From Collinsella sp. (lineage in GTDB: Bacteria; Actinomycetota; Coriobacteriia; Coriobacteriales; Coriobacteriaceae): DNA of 10,884 nucleotides. Location: the NCBI GenBank assembly GCA_022728415.1, contig JAIJJM010000036.1:1-10884 (forward strand). The letters are read 5' to 3'. The position numbers and the translations under genes are program-made. This document shows positions 1 through 5,547 of the stretch, piece after piece. Each line of letters opens with the position of its first letter. Position 1 is the stretch's first letter. The notes under the pieces were generated by a model. The model saw only the letters and a program-made list of their open reading frames with translations, searched no databases and was not told the DNA's origin.

Positions 1-171
1 GATGGCCGAGCTCGCGGATCACGTCGGCGGCGCAGCGCTCGTATCTGACGTACAGGTCCACGGCCCTGCCGCGCTGCTCCCTGCCGTACCTTGCCATAAG
101 GGGGTTCTCCTCCCGGTCGGGGAGTCCAAGAAAACGTCACCACCTCGAACCCAAAACACCGACTTGACTAA
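1..171 (-). mobile_element. Left (5') end of an IS3-type insertion sequence, boundary approximate
   Basis: This stretch holds the partial OrfA and about 70 bp of leader upstream of it. It stops close to where a readable ISL3 transposase frame begins: that frame is open from 172, with a stop codon at 169-171. The simplest reading is that an IS3-type element inserted into an older ISL3 element and only its 5' end lies in the window. Read on the minus strand, a TG-starting sequence just inside 171-178 (TGTGTATTTAGTC) could be the element tip, but the partner end is not visible, so the boundary is uncertain by about 25 bp. Confidence 0.35.
2..97 (-). CDS. IS3-type transposase OrfA, N-terminal fragment (cut by window edge)
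   Basis: On the minus strand an ATG at 97-95 opens a frame that runs off the left edge after 32 codons. It begins MARYGREQRGRAVDLY and continues to VIRELGH. Short basic starts of this kind, leading into a helix-turn-helix ('...ADVIRELG'), are typical of OrfA of IS3-family (IS150-like) elements, which binds the element ends. A GGAGGAG-type ribosome binding site lies just upstream of the ATG, which supports the start. Only the start of the helix-turn-helix region is visible, and OrfB with the DDE catalytic core would lie outside the window. A related helix-turn-helix transposase family is possible. The identification rests on 32 residues. Confidence 0.55.
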   Translation of the reverse strand, partial: MARYGREQRGRAVDLYVRYERCAADVIRELGH

Positions 172-474
172 ATACACATCTACGACACCAGCGCGAACAG
201 GACCGAGGCCGAAACGGGGCTCAAACGCCTGTGCTCGTGGATGATGCAATCGAGGCTGGAGCCCATGAAGGCCCTCGCCCGACAGCTCCGCCGCCATTGG
301 GACGACATCCTGGCCTACTTCGACCACCGGCGCACCAACGCGGTCCTCAAGGGCCTGAACAGCATCATCCAGAACGTCAAGACCCGCGCGAGGGGCTTCA
401 GGAACATGGACTATTTCAGCACGATGATCTACCTGACCTGCGGCAGACTCGACCTGCGAACCGTCGCCACCTGA
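172..474 (+). pseudogene. ISL3-family transposase, C-terminal remnant
   Basis: The frame is open from 172 to the stop at 472-474, about 100 codons, against roughly 400 or more for an intact ISL3 transposase, so the 5' three quarters are gone. Recognisable family features are the run 'DILAYFDHRRTNAV', the following 'GLNSIIQNVKTRARGFRN' and 'YFSTMIYLTCGRLDL', which match the end of the DDE domain of ISL3 transposases. In this family the block after 'TNA' normally reads xxEGxN, with Glu as the third catalytic acid. Here the codon at 349-351 is AAG (Lys), so a single G-to-A change would have removed the active site. The remnant is not expected to encode an active protein. An ATG at 241 could still start a 77-residue product, but no good ribosome binding site precedes it. 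Confidence 0.7.
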
Positions 475-482
475 CCCGCTTT

Positions 483-506
483 ACCCACACCAAACAGCGA
501 AAGGCC
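483..506. repeat. Probable right terminal inverted repeat of the ISL3 remnant
   Basis: Just after the ISL3 stop codon the sequence begins ACCCACAC and ends GCGAAAGGCC. Read outward-in, this gives GGCCTTTCGC...GTGTGGGT, which resembles the ends of actinobacterial ISL3 elements (GGCTCTTTC...GTGTGGGT from memory). No left partner exists in the window because that side is lost, so the call rests on position and resemblance only. The bases just beyond (from 507) would be the old insertion target. Confidence 0.4.
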
Positions 507-566
507 AGGAATACTTAGAAAATCTAAGGAAACCTCACCATCCGAGCTGAGACAGGAGAAGAAGAG

Positions 567-1637
567 ATGCACCGCTGCAAACGACTATTAGCAAGCATAA
601 TCGGACTAGCCTTAATTGCGGGGACAGCCGCCTGTGAGGGAAGCCAAGTAAAGGAAACAACAGAAGCCATCTCCTCTATTGGCAAAGTATCCCTCTCCTC
701 TAAAAAGGCAATTGCGCTAGCAAGACAGAAATACGACACCCTATCCAGCGAAGACAAGCAGAAGGTCAGCAATGCCGGCACCTTGAAAAAGGCTAGCCGA
801 AGATATGAAGGACTTATCAAGGAGCAGAGATGCGTCAAAAATCTGATTGATGCCTTCGACAAGAAAAATTCCGTAATGGAGGAAACAACCGGTTCCGCAC
901 AAAACTGGGCCAAGCGGACACTGCAGGCAGTTTCCGACGAAAAAGAAACCCTTTCAAATCACGATGCTTCCGAATTCGTAGACGCCTCGTTCAGGGAATT
1001 TCTCAAATCTTACGATTCTTCCCTACAGTCGCAGCAAGACGGTCTTGGCCGTTACCCTGACGACGCAGATGCCTATAACAGCAAATTTATCGATTCCGGG
1101 TTGAAGATACAGAACAAGCTGATAACAGAAGAAGCCAAGGAGTACGCGCTCGTAACGCTAGAGCAGACAAGCCAACAATTTCTAGGGAAGGATTCCTTGA
1201 GCAAAGCCGTGAAAATTGATACATCCAAGGGCCAAGTGGAAGTCACCGTCGAAGGTTTCGCAATTCGTCCAGAAGACACGGTCGCTTTGCAGCAGTTCGG
1301 AGAAGCCGGCGACGATCAAGAATGCGGATACCTCCTGTTGATCGTCAAAAATATTTCTCATCCCGTGTCTGATGACTATTCAGGTCATATAAGATTCGAC
1401 GAAATCGGAACCATTTCAGACGAAGAAGGCGTTCAGCGCACAAGTTCCGACTCATCTTTGAAATATCCGGGATATGAGTGCGGTGGCGGCGCGGCATTCG
1501 GCGTATACCCGGAATCCGACGTACAAATCGGTGAGACGAAACGTATAAGCATCCCTTATGTCGTGAACAAATCCACCAACACTGTTCGAGTCCAAATGAA
1601 TGATGATTCGTTCCTCATTCTTCCAGTAGGAAGATAG
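567..1637 (+). CDS. Probable surface lipoprotein, function unknown
   Basis: The 356-residue protein starts with a signal peptide: MHRCKRLLAS, a hydrophobic run at residues 8-20, then TAAC with Cys23. This looks like a lipobox, though Thr at -3 makes it degenerate, so it may be lipid-anchored or simply secreted. Residues about 36-82 (from AISSIGKVSLSSKKAI to the YEGL segment) match a roughly 50-residue helical repeat common in Gram-positive surface proteins, with the pattern 'I..IG.V.L.S...I..AR..Y..L'. Residues about 85-210 look helical and charged. Residues about 213-356 resemble an immunoglobulin-like DUF4352-type fold ('YLLLIVKNIS', then a closing beta-rich part). AGGAG at 554-558 lies 8 bases before the ATG. 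The gene stands alone and is visibly more A+T-rich than the sugar operon, which suggests separate acquisition. No enzymatic motif is seen, and I do not assign a role. Confidence 0.75.
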   Translation: MHRCKRLLASIIGLALIAGTAACEGSQVKETTEAISSIGKVSLSSKKAIALARQKYDTLSSEDKQKVSNAGTLKKASRRYEGLIKEQRCVKNLIDAFDKKNSVMEETTGSAQNWAKRTLQAVSDEKETLSNHDASEFVDASFREFLKSYDSSLQSQQDGLGRYPDDADAYNSKFIDSGLKIQNKLITEEAKEYALVTLEQTSQQFLGKDSLSKAVKIDTSKGQVEVTVEGFAIRPEDTVALQQFGEAGDDQECGYLLLIVKNISHPVSDDYSGHIRFDEIGTISDEEGVQRTSSDSSLKYPGYECGGGAAFGVYPESDVQIGETKRISIPYVVNKSTNTVRVQMNDDSFLILPVGR

Positions 1638-1642
1638 ACAAT

Positions 1643-1672
1643 AGGCCAGTCCTCTCGCTCGGGGATCGGCCT
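1643..1672 (+). terminator. Stem-loop terminator after the lipoprotein gene
   Basis: AGGCCAGTCC at 1643-1652 pairs with GGATCGGCCT at 1663-1672 over ten positions, with one A.C mismatch and one G.U pair and a 10-base loop. It begins five bases after the stop codon. There is no T-run behind it, which is common for actinobacterial terminators but keeps the call moderate. Confidence 0.5.
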
Positions 1673-1825
1673 TACAACTCTAAGCAAAAGTTTTCTGCTG
1701 GTTCTTCGATGCCCTGTCAGCTGAAATTGGCATCAATGCATTAGTCCTCGTCGAAGATGACAGTGAATAATGCCGATGGCATATTGTTGATTAAATTATT
1801 CGGCACTCTTGGAATAAAGCTCTCA

Positions 1826-2372
1826 TCAATTCAAACAACGGTAGATGGTGGATCGTCCGACGCCCATCATCGCGGCAATCTGGTCCACCGTCACCGTCTT
1901 GGATTTGTACAGACGCCGCACCTCTTTGACCTGCTTCTCGTCAAGTTTGGCGGGTCATCCGCCCTTCCGCCCGCGGGCACGAGCGGCCTCGAGTCCGCGG
2001 GCGCGTGCGTTCTCGGATTAAATCACGTTCGAACTGCGCGAGACTGCCGAAGATGTTGAATACGAGCGTGCCTCCTGGAGTGCTCGTATCGATCGACTCG
2101 GTCAGGGATCTGAACTGCATTCCCCTCTCGTCGAACGTGGTCATCAGGTCGACCAGGTTCTGCATGCTCCTTCCGAGACGGTCCAGCTTCCACACCACGA
2201 CCATGTCGCCCTCGCGCAGGAGGTCGAGCATGTGGTCAAGCTCAGGACGATGGGCCTTCGCGCCGGAGGCCACGTCGGTGAAGATCCGGTCGCAGCCGGC
2301 TTTTTCGAGTGCGTCCTTCTGCAGGCTGGTGGTCTGGTCGTTGGTGGAGATCCTCGCGTATCCGTAAATCAT
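1826..2372 (-). pseudogene. Serine resolvase/invertase, inactivated by frameshift and stop
   Basis: Read from the ATG at 2372 the protein starts MIYGYARISTNDQ, with catalytic Ser9 and the small-serine-recombinase motif 'WKLDRLGRSMQNL' (Arg65 and Arg68 of the active site). The N-terminal catalytic domain is intact down to 'AQFERDLIRERT'. At about 2001-2006 one extra base (or two missing) shifts the frame, giving a spurious tail that stops at 1941-1943. In the shifted frame the usual continuation is readable as 'ARGLEAARARGRKGG', then TGA (1955-1957) where Arg is expected, then 'PAKLDEKQVKEVRRLY' and a helix-turn-helix ending at the stop at 1826-1828. Two independent lesions separate the catalytic domain from its DNA-binding domain. 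An upstream ATG at 2381 is an alternative start; neither start has a strong ribosome binding site. Such genes belong to Tn3-like transposons or plasmids, and no partner transposase is present. Confidence 0.85.
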
Positions 2373-2417
2373 GCTCGCCATGTGTCCGACCATGCCACTA
2401 CCCGTCAATGGCATGGA

Positions 2418-2509
2418 GTTTCGGAACGTTGATTACGGGACGGGTTTCGGAACATTATTCGTCGGAGTGTCGTGGACACGGCGACCGATCCGCCATCCGT
2501 TCCGGAAAC
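2418..2509. repeat. TTTCGGAAC repeats upstream of the resolvase, possible res site remains
   Basis: GTTTCGGAAC occurs at 2418-2427 and again at 2444-2453, followed by GTT and ATT respectively, 26 bp apart. A near-inverse copy, GTTCCGGAAAC, lies at 2499-2509. Between them is the perfect short palindrome GTGTC-GTG-GACAC (2467-2479). Repeated short sites about 50-140 bp upstream of a divergent serine resolvase start are where a res site would be expected. The number and spacing do not match a full three-subsite res, so this is a tentative reading. Confidence 0.35.
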
Positions 2510-2625
2510 CTCCGTTTTAGGGAGTGGATCGAACCGCCCACATTGCGAAAAATCTTTCAGCCGGGAGCAGCAGACTAGAAAACATCATGATTCCGGTTAT
2601 TCAATCGACATGGCTTACCGTTTTA

Positions 2626-2670
2626 TGGCGTGACGGTCACCTCGGCACTGTTGGCATGCCAGTCACGCCA
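2626..2670. repeat. Nested palindromes: 9-bp inverted repeat enclosing two smaller ones
   Basis: TGGCGTGAC at 2626-2634 and GTCACGCCA at 2662-2670 are perfect inverted repeats separated by 27 bases. The interval contains TGGCATGCCA (2652-2661), a perfect 10-bp palindrome, and GTGAC-G-GTCAC (2630-2640) overlaps the left arm. As RNA this could fold into one long hairpin or two small ones; as DNA it offers dyad sites for a regulator. It is about 400 bp upstream of the operon promoter and no gene is attached to it. Confidence 0.5.
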
Positions 2671-2884
2671 GAGCGTCCTCAGGCAAATGATGCACATATG
2701 AGGTCGTTCGAACCGCGGAACGATAGGTCACCCCCGTCCGGAATTCATTTTCGATGACAATGATGCGTTGGCGCAACACCAAGGACGATGGAGCGACGGA
2801 TCCATGCGACGTTCGAGGAATCTCGTCTCGCCACTTCGGATTTCGGTCGAAGCTATTTGGGAAACACGGCCGCATACCAAACAT

Positions 2885-2901
2885 GTACATGGAACATGTA
2901 C
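2885..2901. promoter_or_regulatory. 17-bp palindrome GTACATG-GAA-CATGTAC, possible regulator site
   Basis: GTACATG (2885-2891) and CATGTAC (2895-2901) are perfect 7-bp inverted repeats around a 3-base centre. The size suits a dimeric DNA-binding protein. It lies about 125 bp upstream of the -35 box, an activator-like position. No regulator can be assigned from sequence. Confidence 0.35.
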
Positions 2902-3013
2902 GTCACATCAGAATCCGAAAACAAGCAAATTTCCCGACATCACCCTCAACCGAGGTGGAAACACGCGGAGAGAATGGCTATATGGAGCCAATTCTGCAGT
3001 CTTGAAAAGAAAT

Positions 3014-3031
3014 ATGTTATCCGGTTGACAT
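3014..3031 (+). promoter_or_regulatory. LacI-type operator overlapping the -35 box
   Basis: ATGTTATCCGGTTGACAT is an imperfect 18-bp palindrome (7 of 9 positions pair) with the central CG typical of LacI-family operators. It includes five of the six bases of the -35 hexamer, so a bound repressor would block RNA polymerase. A near copy lies at 3163-3180. The LacI-family gene at 9338 is the natural candidate to bind it; this is inference. Confidence 0.5.
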
Positions 3032-3053
3032 ATCGTTCGTTCGCAAGTATCAT
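3025..3053 (+). promoter_or_regulatory. Sigma70-type promoter of the sugar operon
   Basis: A perfect TTGACA (3025-3030) is followed after exactly 17 bases by TATCAT (3048-3053), which matches four of six bases of the -10 consensus. Transcription would start near 3060 and leave an untranslated leader of about 188 bases before the binding-protein gene. Confidence 0.6.
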
Positions 3054-3102
3054 GAGAATCGTCAACGATGAACAGAGGAGATTCCAAACAAAGGTTATAC
3101 GT

Positions 3103-3112
3103 TTAACGTTAA
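3103..3112 (+). promoter_or_regulatory. Palindrome TTAACGTTAA in the operon leader
   Basis: TTAACGTTAA is a perfect 10-bp palindrome centred on CG, about 45 bp downstream of the predicted transcription start. It resembles the core of LacI-family operators but lacks the CCGG centre of the 3014 site, so it could be bound by a different family member or be an auxiliary site. Confidence 0.35.
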
Positions 3113-3123
3113 CTTGTAGATTT

Positions 3124-3164
3124 ATTCTTTTACGCTCGGACATTGCTGTGCGGCATAAAAGAAT
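3124..3164 (+). repeat. 9-bp inverted repeat in the operon leader
   Basis: ATTCTTTTA (3124-3132) and TAAAAGAAT (3156-3164) are perfect inverted repeats with a 23-base loop. It lies entirely within the predicted leader transcript and ends just where the second operator-like site starts. The stem is A+T-rich and would be only moderately stable as RNA. Confidence 0.4.
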
Positions 3165-3180
3165 GTTAATCGGTTGAAAT
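3163..3180 (+). promoter_or_regulatory. Second LacI-type operator in the leader
   Basis: ATGTTAATCGGTTGAAAT matches the operator at 3014 at 15 of 18 positions, and the match extends three more bases (ATC) to 18 of 21. The two copies are 149 bp apart, about 14 helical turns. A tetramer, or two dimers, bound at both could loop out the promoter. Its own dyad symmetry is weaker, 6 of 9 positions. Confidence 0.45.
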
Positions 3181-3209
3181 ATCCCTTGTCCACGGAGACA
3201 CAGGAGGAA

Positions 3210-3251
3210 ATGCCTGTTTTGCGGGCATTGAATGGCGAAGGAGCATCATGA
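3210..3251 (+). CDS. Possible 13-codon leader ORF overlapping the binding-protein start
   Basis: ATG at 3210 opens MPVLRALNGEGAS and stops with TGA at 3249-3251, which overlaps the ATG of the binding-protein gene. AGGAGG lies at 3202-3207, but only two bases before the ATG, closer than is usually efficient. A 6-bp hairpin (3211-3227) covers its first codons. Translational coupling to the binding-protein gene is possible. It may equally be a chance frame, with the AGGAGG being incidental. Confidence 0.2.
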   Translation: MPVLRALNGEGAS

Positions 3252-4570
3252 AAAAGAACGCGTTAATGACAGTGTTGTCGGCGACGGCGGCCGCGACGAT
3301 GATCGTCGGAATGCTTGCCGGATGCGGAGGGAAAACCAGTGCCACGAAGGACGCCGACGGCGCCACCGTGATCAAATTCGGCATCAATGTGGCGAACCCG
3401 GCCAAGCAGGAGCCGGCAACGAACGCGATCGTCGAGGCCTTCAATAAAGAGAACAAAGGAAAATACAAAGTACAGTTCGAGGCGGCCGACACCGAATCGC
3501 ATAACAAGAACATGAAACTGGAGGCGTCCGACGGAACGCTTCCCCAGGTGTTCTGGGTCGAGGGAAGCCAGGTCACCGGTTTCAACGAATCCGGGGTCCT
3601 GTTGGACCTCAAGGACTTCCTGAAGCAGAATCCGAATGTCAAAAAGGCCTTGAACGGTTCCGAGAAAGCGTTCCAGGACGACTCCGGGGTCCAGTACGGG
3701 CTGCCGTACCAGAGCAACGTGCAGGGCATTTTCTACAACAAGGAGTTGTTCGACAAGGCCGGTGTGGAATATCCGAACGACGACACGACATATGACGAGT
3801 TCATCCAGATGGTCGACAAGCTGAAGGCAAGCGGCGTCACCCCACTGGCCATCGGCAGCAAGAACAGTTCCTTCGCCATGTGGGAATTCAATCTGTGGCT
3901 GGCCAGATATGGATGGTCCGATTCCGTTCAGGACATCCTGAACGGAAAGCAGAAGTTCAACAATCCCGAATTGGTCAAGGCGTTCTCCAAGATACAGGGC
4001 CTGTCGAAAGCCGGAGCGTTCCCCGAGAACATGTCGACCATCGAGTACTTCGACGCGAAGCAGCAGTTCGATACCGGCAAGGCCGCAATGTTCGGCAGCG
4101 GCCAATGGGATTGCGCGGAGTTCGACAAGAATCTCGGAGACAAAATCGGATTCTGGTGGGGGCCGACCTTCAAGGATTCGAAAGCCGACCAGAAGCTCGA
4201 CATGAAGGTCCCGTCCGCTCCGATTGCGGTGAGCGCTTCCGTGTCCGACAATGAAGATATCAAAAACGCGACTTATGCGTTCCTGAAGTTCTACTACAGC
4301 AAGGACGCAGCCGAACTGTCGTACGAAAACTCCATGTTCCCCGCGACTTCCTACGTCGGCCTCACCCCGGACTCCAAGCAATATTCGATGTCCGCCATGG
4401 CCGACGCCCTGTCCAACGGATACGAGTCGCCCGTCGCGGCACCTGACCTGACCGTCCCGTCCGCGGTCCAGCAGTCTCTGTACGACGGCCTGTTCGGAGT
4501 TATGCAGGGCACCTACACGCCACAGCAGGCCCTCACGAAAATGGATGAGGCCCTTGCGAACAGCAAGTGA
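3248..4570 (+). CDS. ABC transporter sugar-binding lipoprotein (extracellular family 1)
   Basis: This 440-residue protein captures a sugar outside the membrane and delivers it to the permeases encoded next. It starts MKKNALMTVLSATAAATMIV, followed by the lipobox LAGC with Cys26 as the lipid-anchored first residue of the mature protein. The mature part has the family-1 layout: 'FGINVANPAKQEPATNAIV' as first strand and helix, 'PQVFWVEGSQVTGFNESG', 'YGLPYQSNVQGIFYNKELF' (the conserved segment near the hinge), and 'WDCAEFDKNLGDKIGFWWG', rich in Trp that could stack on sugar. Length is normal for the family. The AAGGAG at 3238-3243 lies only four bases from the ATG. The substrate is inferred from the downstream GH172 and GH32 genes to be a fructose-containing oligosaccharide or difructose anhydride; the sequence of this protein alone does not show that. 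Confidence 0.9.
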   Translation: MKKNALMTVLSATAAATMIVGMLAGCGGKTSATKDADGATVIKFGINVANPAKQEPATNAIVEAFNKENKGKYKVQFEAADTESHNKNMKLEASDGTLPQVFWVEGSQVTGFNESGVLLDLKDFLKQNPNVKKALNGSEKAFQDDSGVQYGLPYQSNVQGIFYNKELFDKAGVEYPNDDTTYDEFIQMVDKLKASGVTPLAIGSKNSSFAMWEFNLWLARYGWSDSVQDILNGKQKFNNPELVKAFSKIQGLSKAGAFPENMSTIEYFDAKQQFDTGKAAMFGSGQWDCAEFDKNLGDKIGFWWGPTFKDSKADQKLDMKVPSAPIAVSASVSDNEDIKNATYAFLKFYYSKDAAELSYENSMFPATSYVGLTPDSKQYSMSAMADALSNGYESPVAAPDLTVPSAVQQSLYDGLFGVMQGTYTPQQALTKMDEALANSK

Positions 4571-4597
4571 TTCGCCGGCCATCAATTAAATCAGCCA

Positions 4598-4639
4598 GCT
4601 GGGCTGGACCAGACACAAGAATCGCCCATCCGGCCCAGC
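4598..4639 (+). promoter_or_regulatory. Intergenic stem-loop between binding protein and permease genes
   Basis: GCTGGGCTGG (4598-4607) pairs with CCGGCCCAGC (4630-4639) over ten positions with one G.U pair and a 22-base loop. It sits in the 103-bp gap after the binding-protein stop and has no T-run. Structures in this place commonly protect the binding-protein mRNA or end part of the transcripts, so the binding protein is made in excess over the permeases. The weak ribosome binding site of the next gene points the same way. Confidence 0.5.
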
Positions 4640-4673
4640 GACAATTGAAATTGAAAACAGAAAGTGTATTAGT

Positions 4674-5543
4674 ATGCGTTGGCTCAGTAAGACACGCTAT
4701 AAAATAGGCTTCTTGGTCCCGACACTCCTCGTCTATGTCGTGTTCATCATCCTGCCTATTTTCATCGCCATTGGCTACAGCTTCACCAGATATTCCGGCA
4801 TCGGAAAAGCACGCTTCATCGGGCTGGATAATTACAAAAGGCTGTTCCACGATCAATTGTTCTGGAAATCACTGCAGAACACCGCGATAATCTTCGTATT
4901 GGCTTCGGTGCTGCTGCTCGTGCTCTCGTTCCTGCTCGCGCTTCTACTCAACAACAAGCTAAAGTTCGCGGACACCTCCAAGGCACTGGTCTTCTCCCCC
5001 GCGATCATCGCCCCCATCATCGTCGGCATCATCTGGGTCTACATCCTGGATCCGAAGATCGGCGTGATCAATAACATACTGCGTTCAATCGGCGCCGGAT
5101 CGCTGGCGAAGCAATGGATCGGCGGCACCGTCCTTTCTCCATACAGCATGGCGATCATCTATTTCTGGCAGCAGCTCGGATACCTTACCACCATCTTCAT
5201 CGCCGGACTCAAGATGATCCCGGAGGAGGTTCTCGAAGCGGTGAAGGTCGATGGCGCGAACGCGGTGCAGCGTGTCTTCTACGTGATCATCCCCATGATG
5301 CGTTCGTCCATCTCCACGGTGATTGTGCTGATCATCACCGGAATATTCAAAATCTTCGAAATCGTGCAGCAGACCACCGGCGGCGGTCCGAACCATATGT
5401 CCGAGACGCTGGTCACGTACAGCTACTCGATGACATTCCAAAGCAGTGAATACGGATACGGCATGTCCATCGCCACGGTCACGTTCCTGATTTCACTGGG
5501 TATCACTGGCATCTATTTCCTCTTCAGCAAGGAAAGGGGCTGA
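4674..5543 (+). CDS. ABC sugar transporter permease, MalF/UgpA type
   Basis: This 289-residue inner-membrane subunit forms half of the import channel with the next gene product. Six hydrophobic segments can be seen, at about residues 12-34, 70-95, 103-125, 150-175, 208-228 and 262-285. The cytoplasmic EAA loop that docks on the ATPase is 'EEVLEAVKVDGANAVQRVF', at about residues 184-202, with the conserved Glu-Ala and the Gly seven residues on. Length fits the COG1175 group. The start has only a weak AGAAAG-type ribosome binding site (4656-4661), in line with lower expression than the binding protein. It ends four bases before the second permease. No ATPase gene is present anywhere in the window, so a shared MsiK-like ATPase encoded elsewhere is likely. 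Confidence 0.9.
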   Translation: MRWLSKTRYKIGFLVPTLLVYVVFIILPIFIAIGYSFTRYSGIGKARFIGLDNYKRLFHDQLFWKSLQNTAIIFVLASVLLLVLSFLLALLLNNKLKFADTSKALVFSPAIIAPIIVGIIWVYILDPKIGVINNILRSIGAGSLAKQWIGGTVLSPYSMAIIYFWQQLGYLTTIFIAGLKMIPEEVLEAVKVDGANAVQRVFYVIIPMMRSSISTVIVLIITGIFKIFEIVQQTTGGGPNHMSETLVTYSYSMTFQSSEYGYGMSIATVTFLISLGITGIYFLFSKERG

Positions 5544-5547
5544 ACCC

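Larger units (their letters stand above)
2510..3013. other. Gene-free upstream region of the sugar operon
   Basis: I see no convincing gene here. The open frames lack ribosome binding sites, recognisable motifs and consistent codon use, and they overlap one another in several frames. The stretch holds several clear palindromes (listed separately) and becomes more A+T-rich toward 3000, as expected on the approach to a promoter. Confidence 0.5.

Noticed and set aside
1757..2367. Plus-strand open frames across the resolvase
   Set aside because: They are antisense to a clearly recognisable serine recombinase and carry no motif of their own.
2524..3177. Several plus-strand open frames of 77-129 codons in the upstream region
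   Set aside because: They overlap one another in different frames, cross the promoter and operators, lack ribosome binding sites and have no coherent codon use.
3263..4585. 440-codon open frame on the minus strand opposite the binding-protein gene
   Set aside because: It mirrors a well-supported lipoprotein gene codon for codon, is rich in Arg, Val, Gly and Leu with His-containing low-complexity ends, and has no family motif. It is a side effect of codon bias in a G+C-rich gene.
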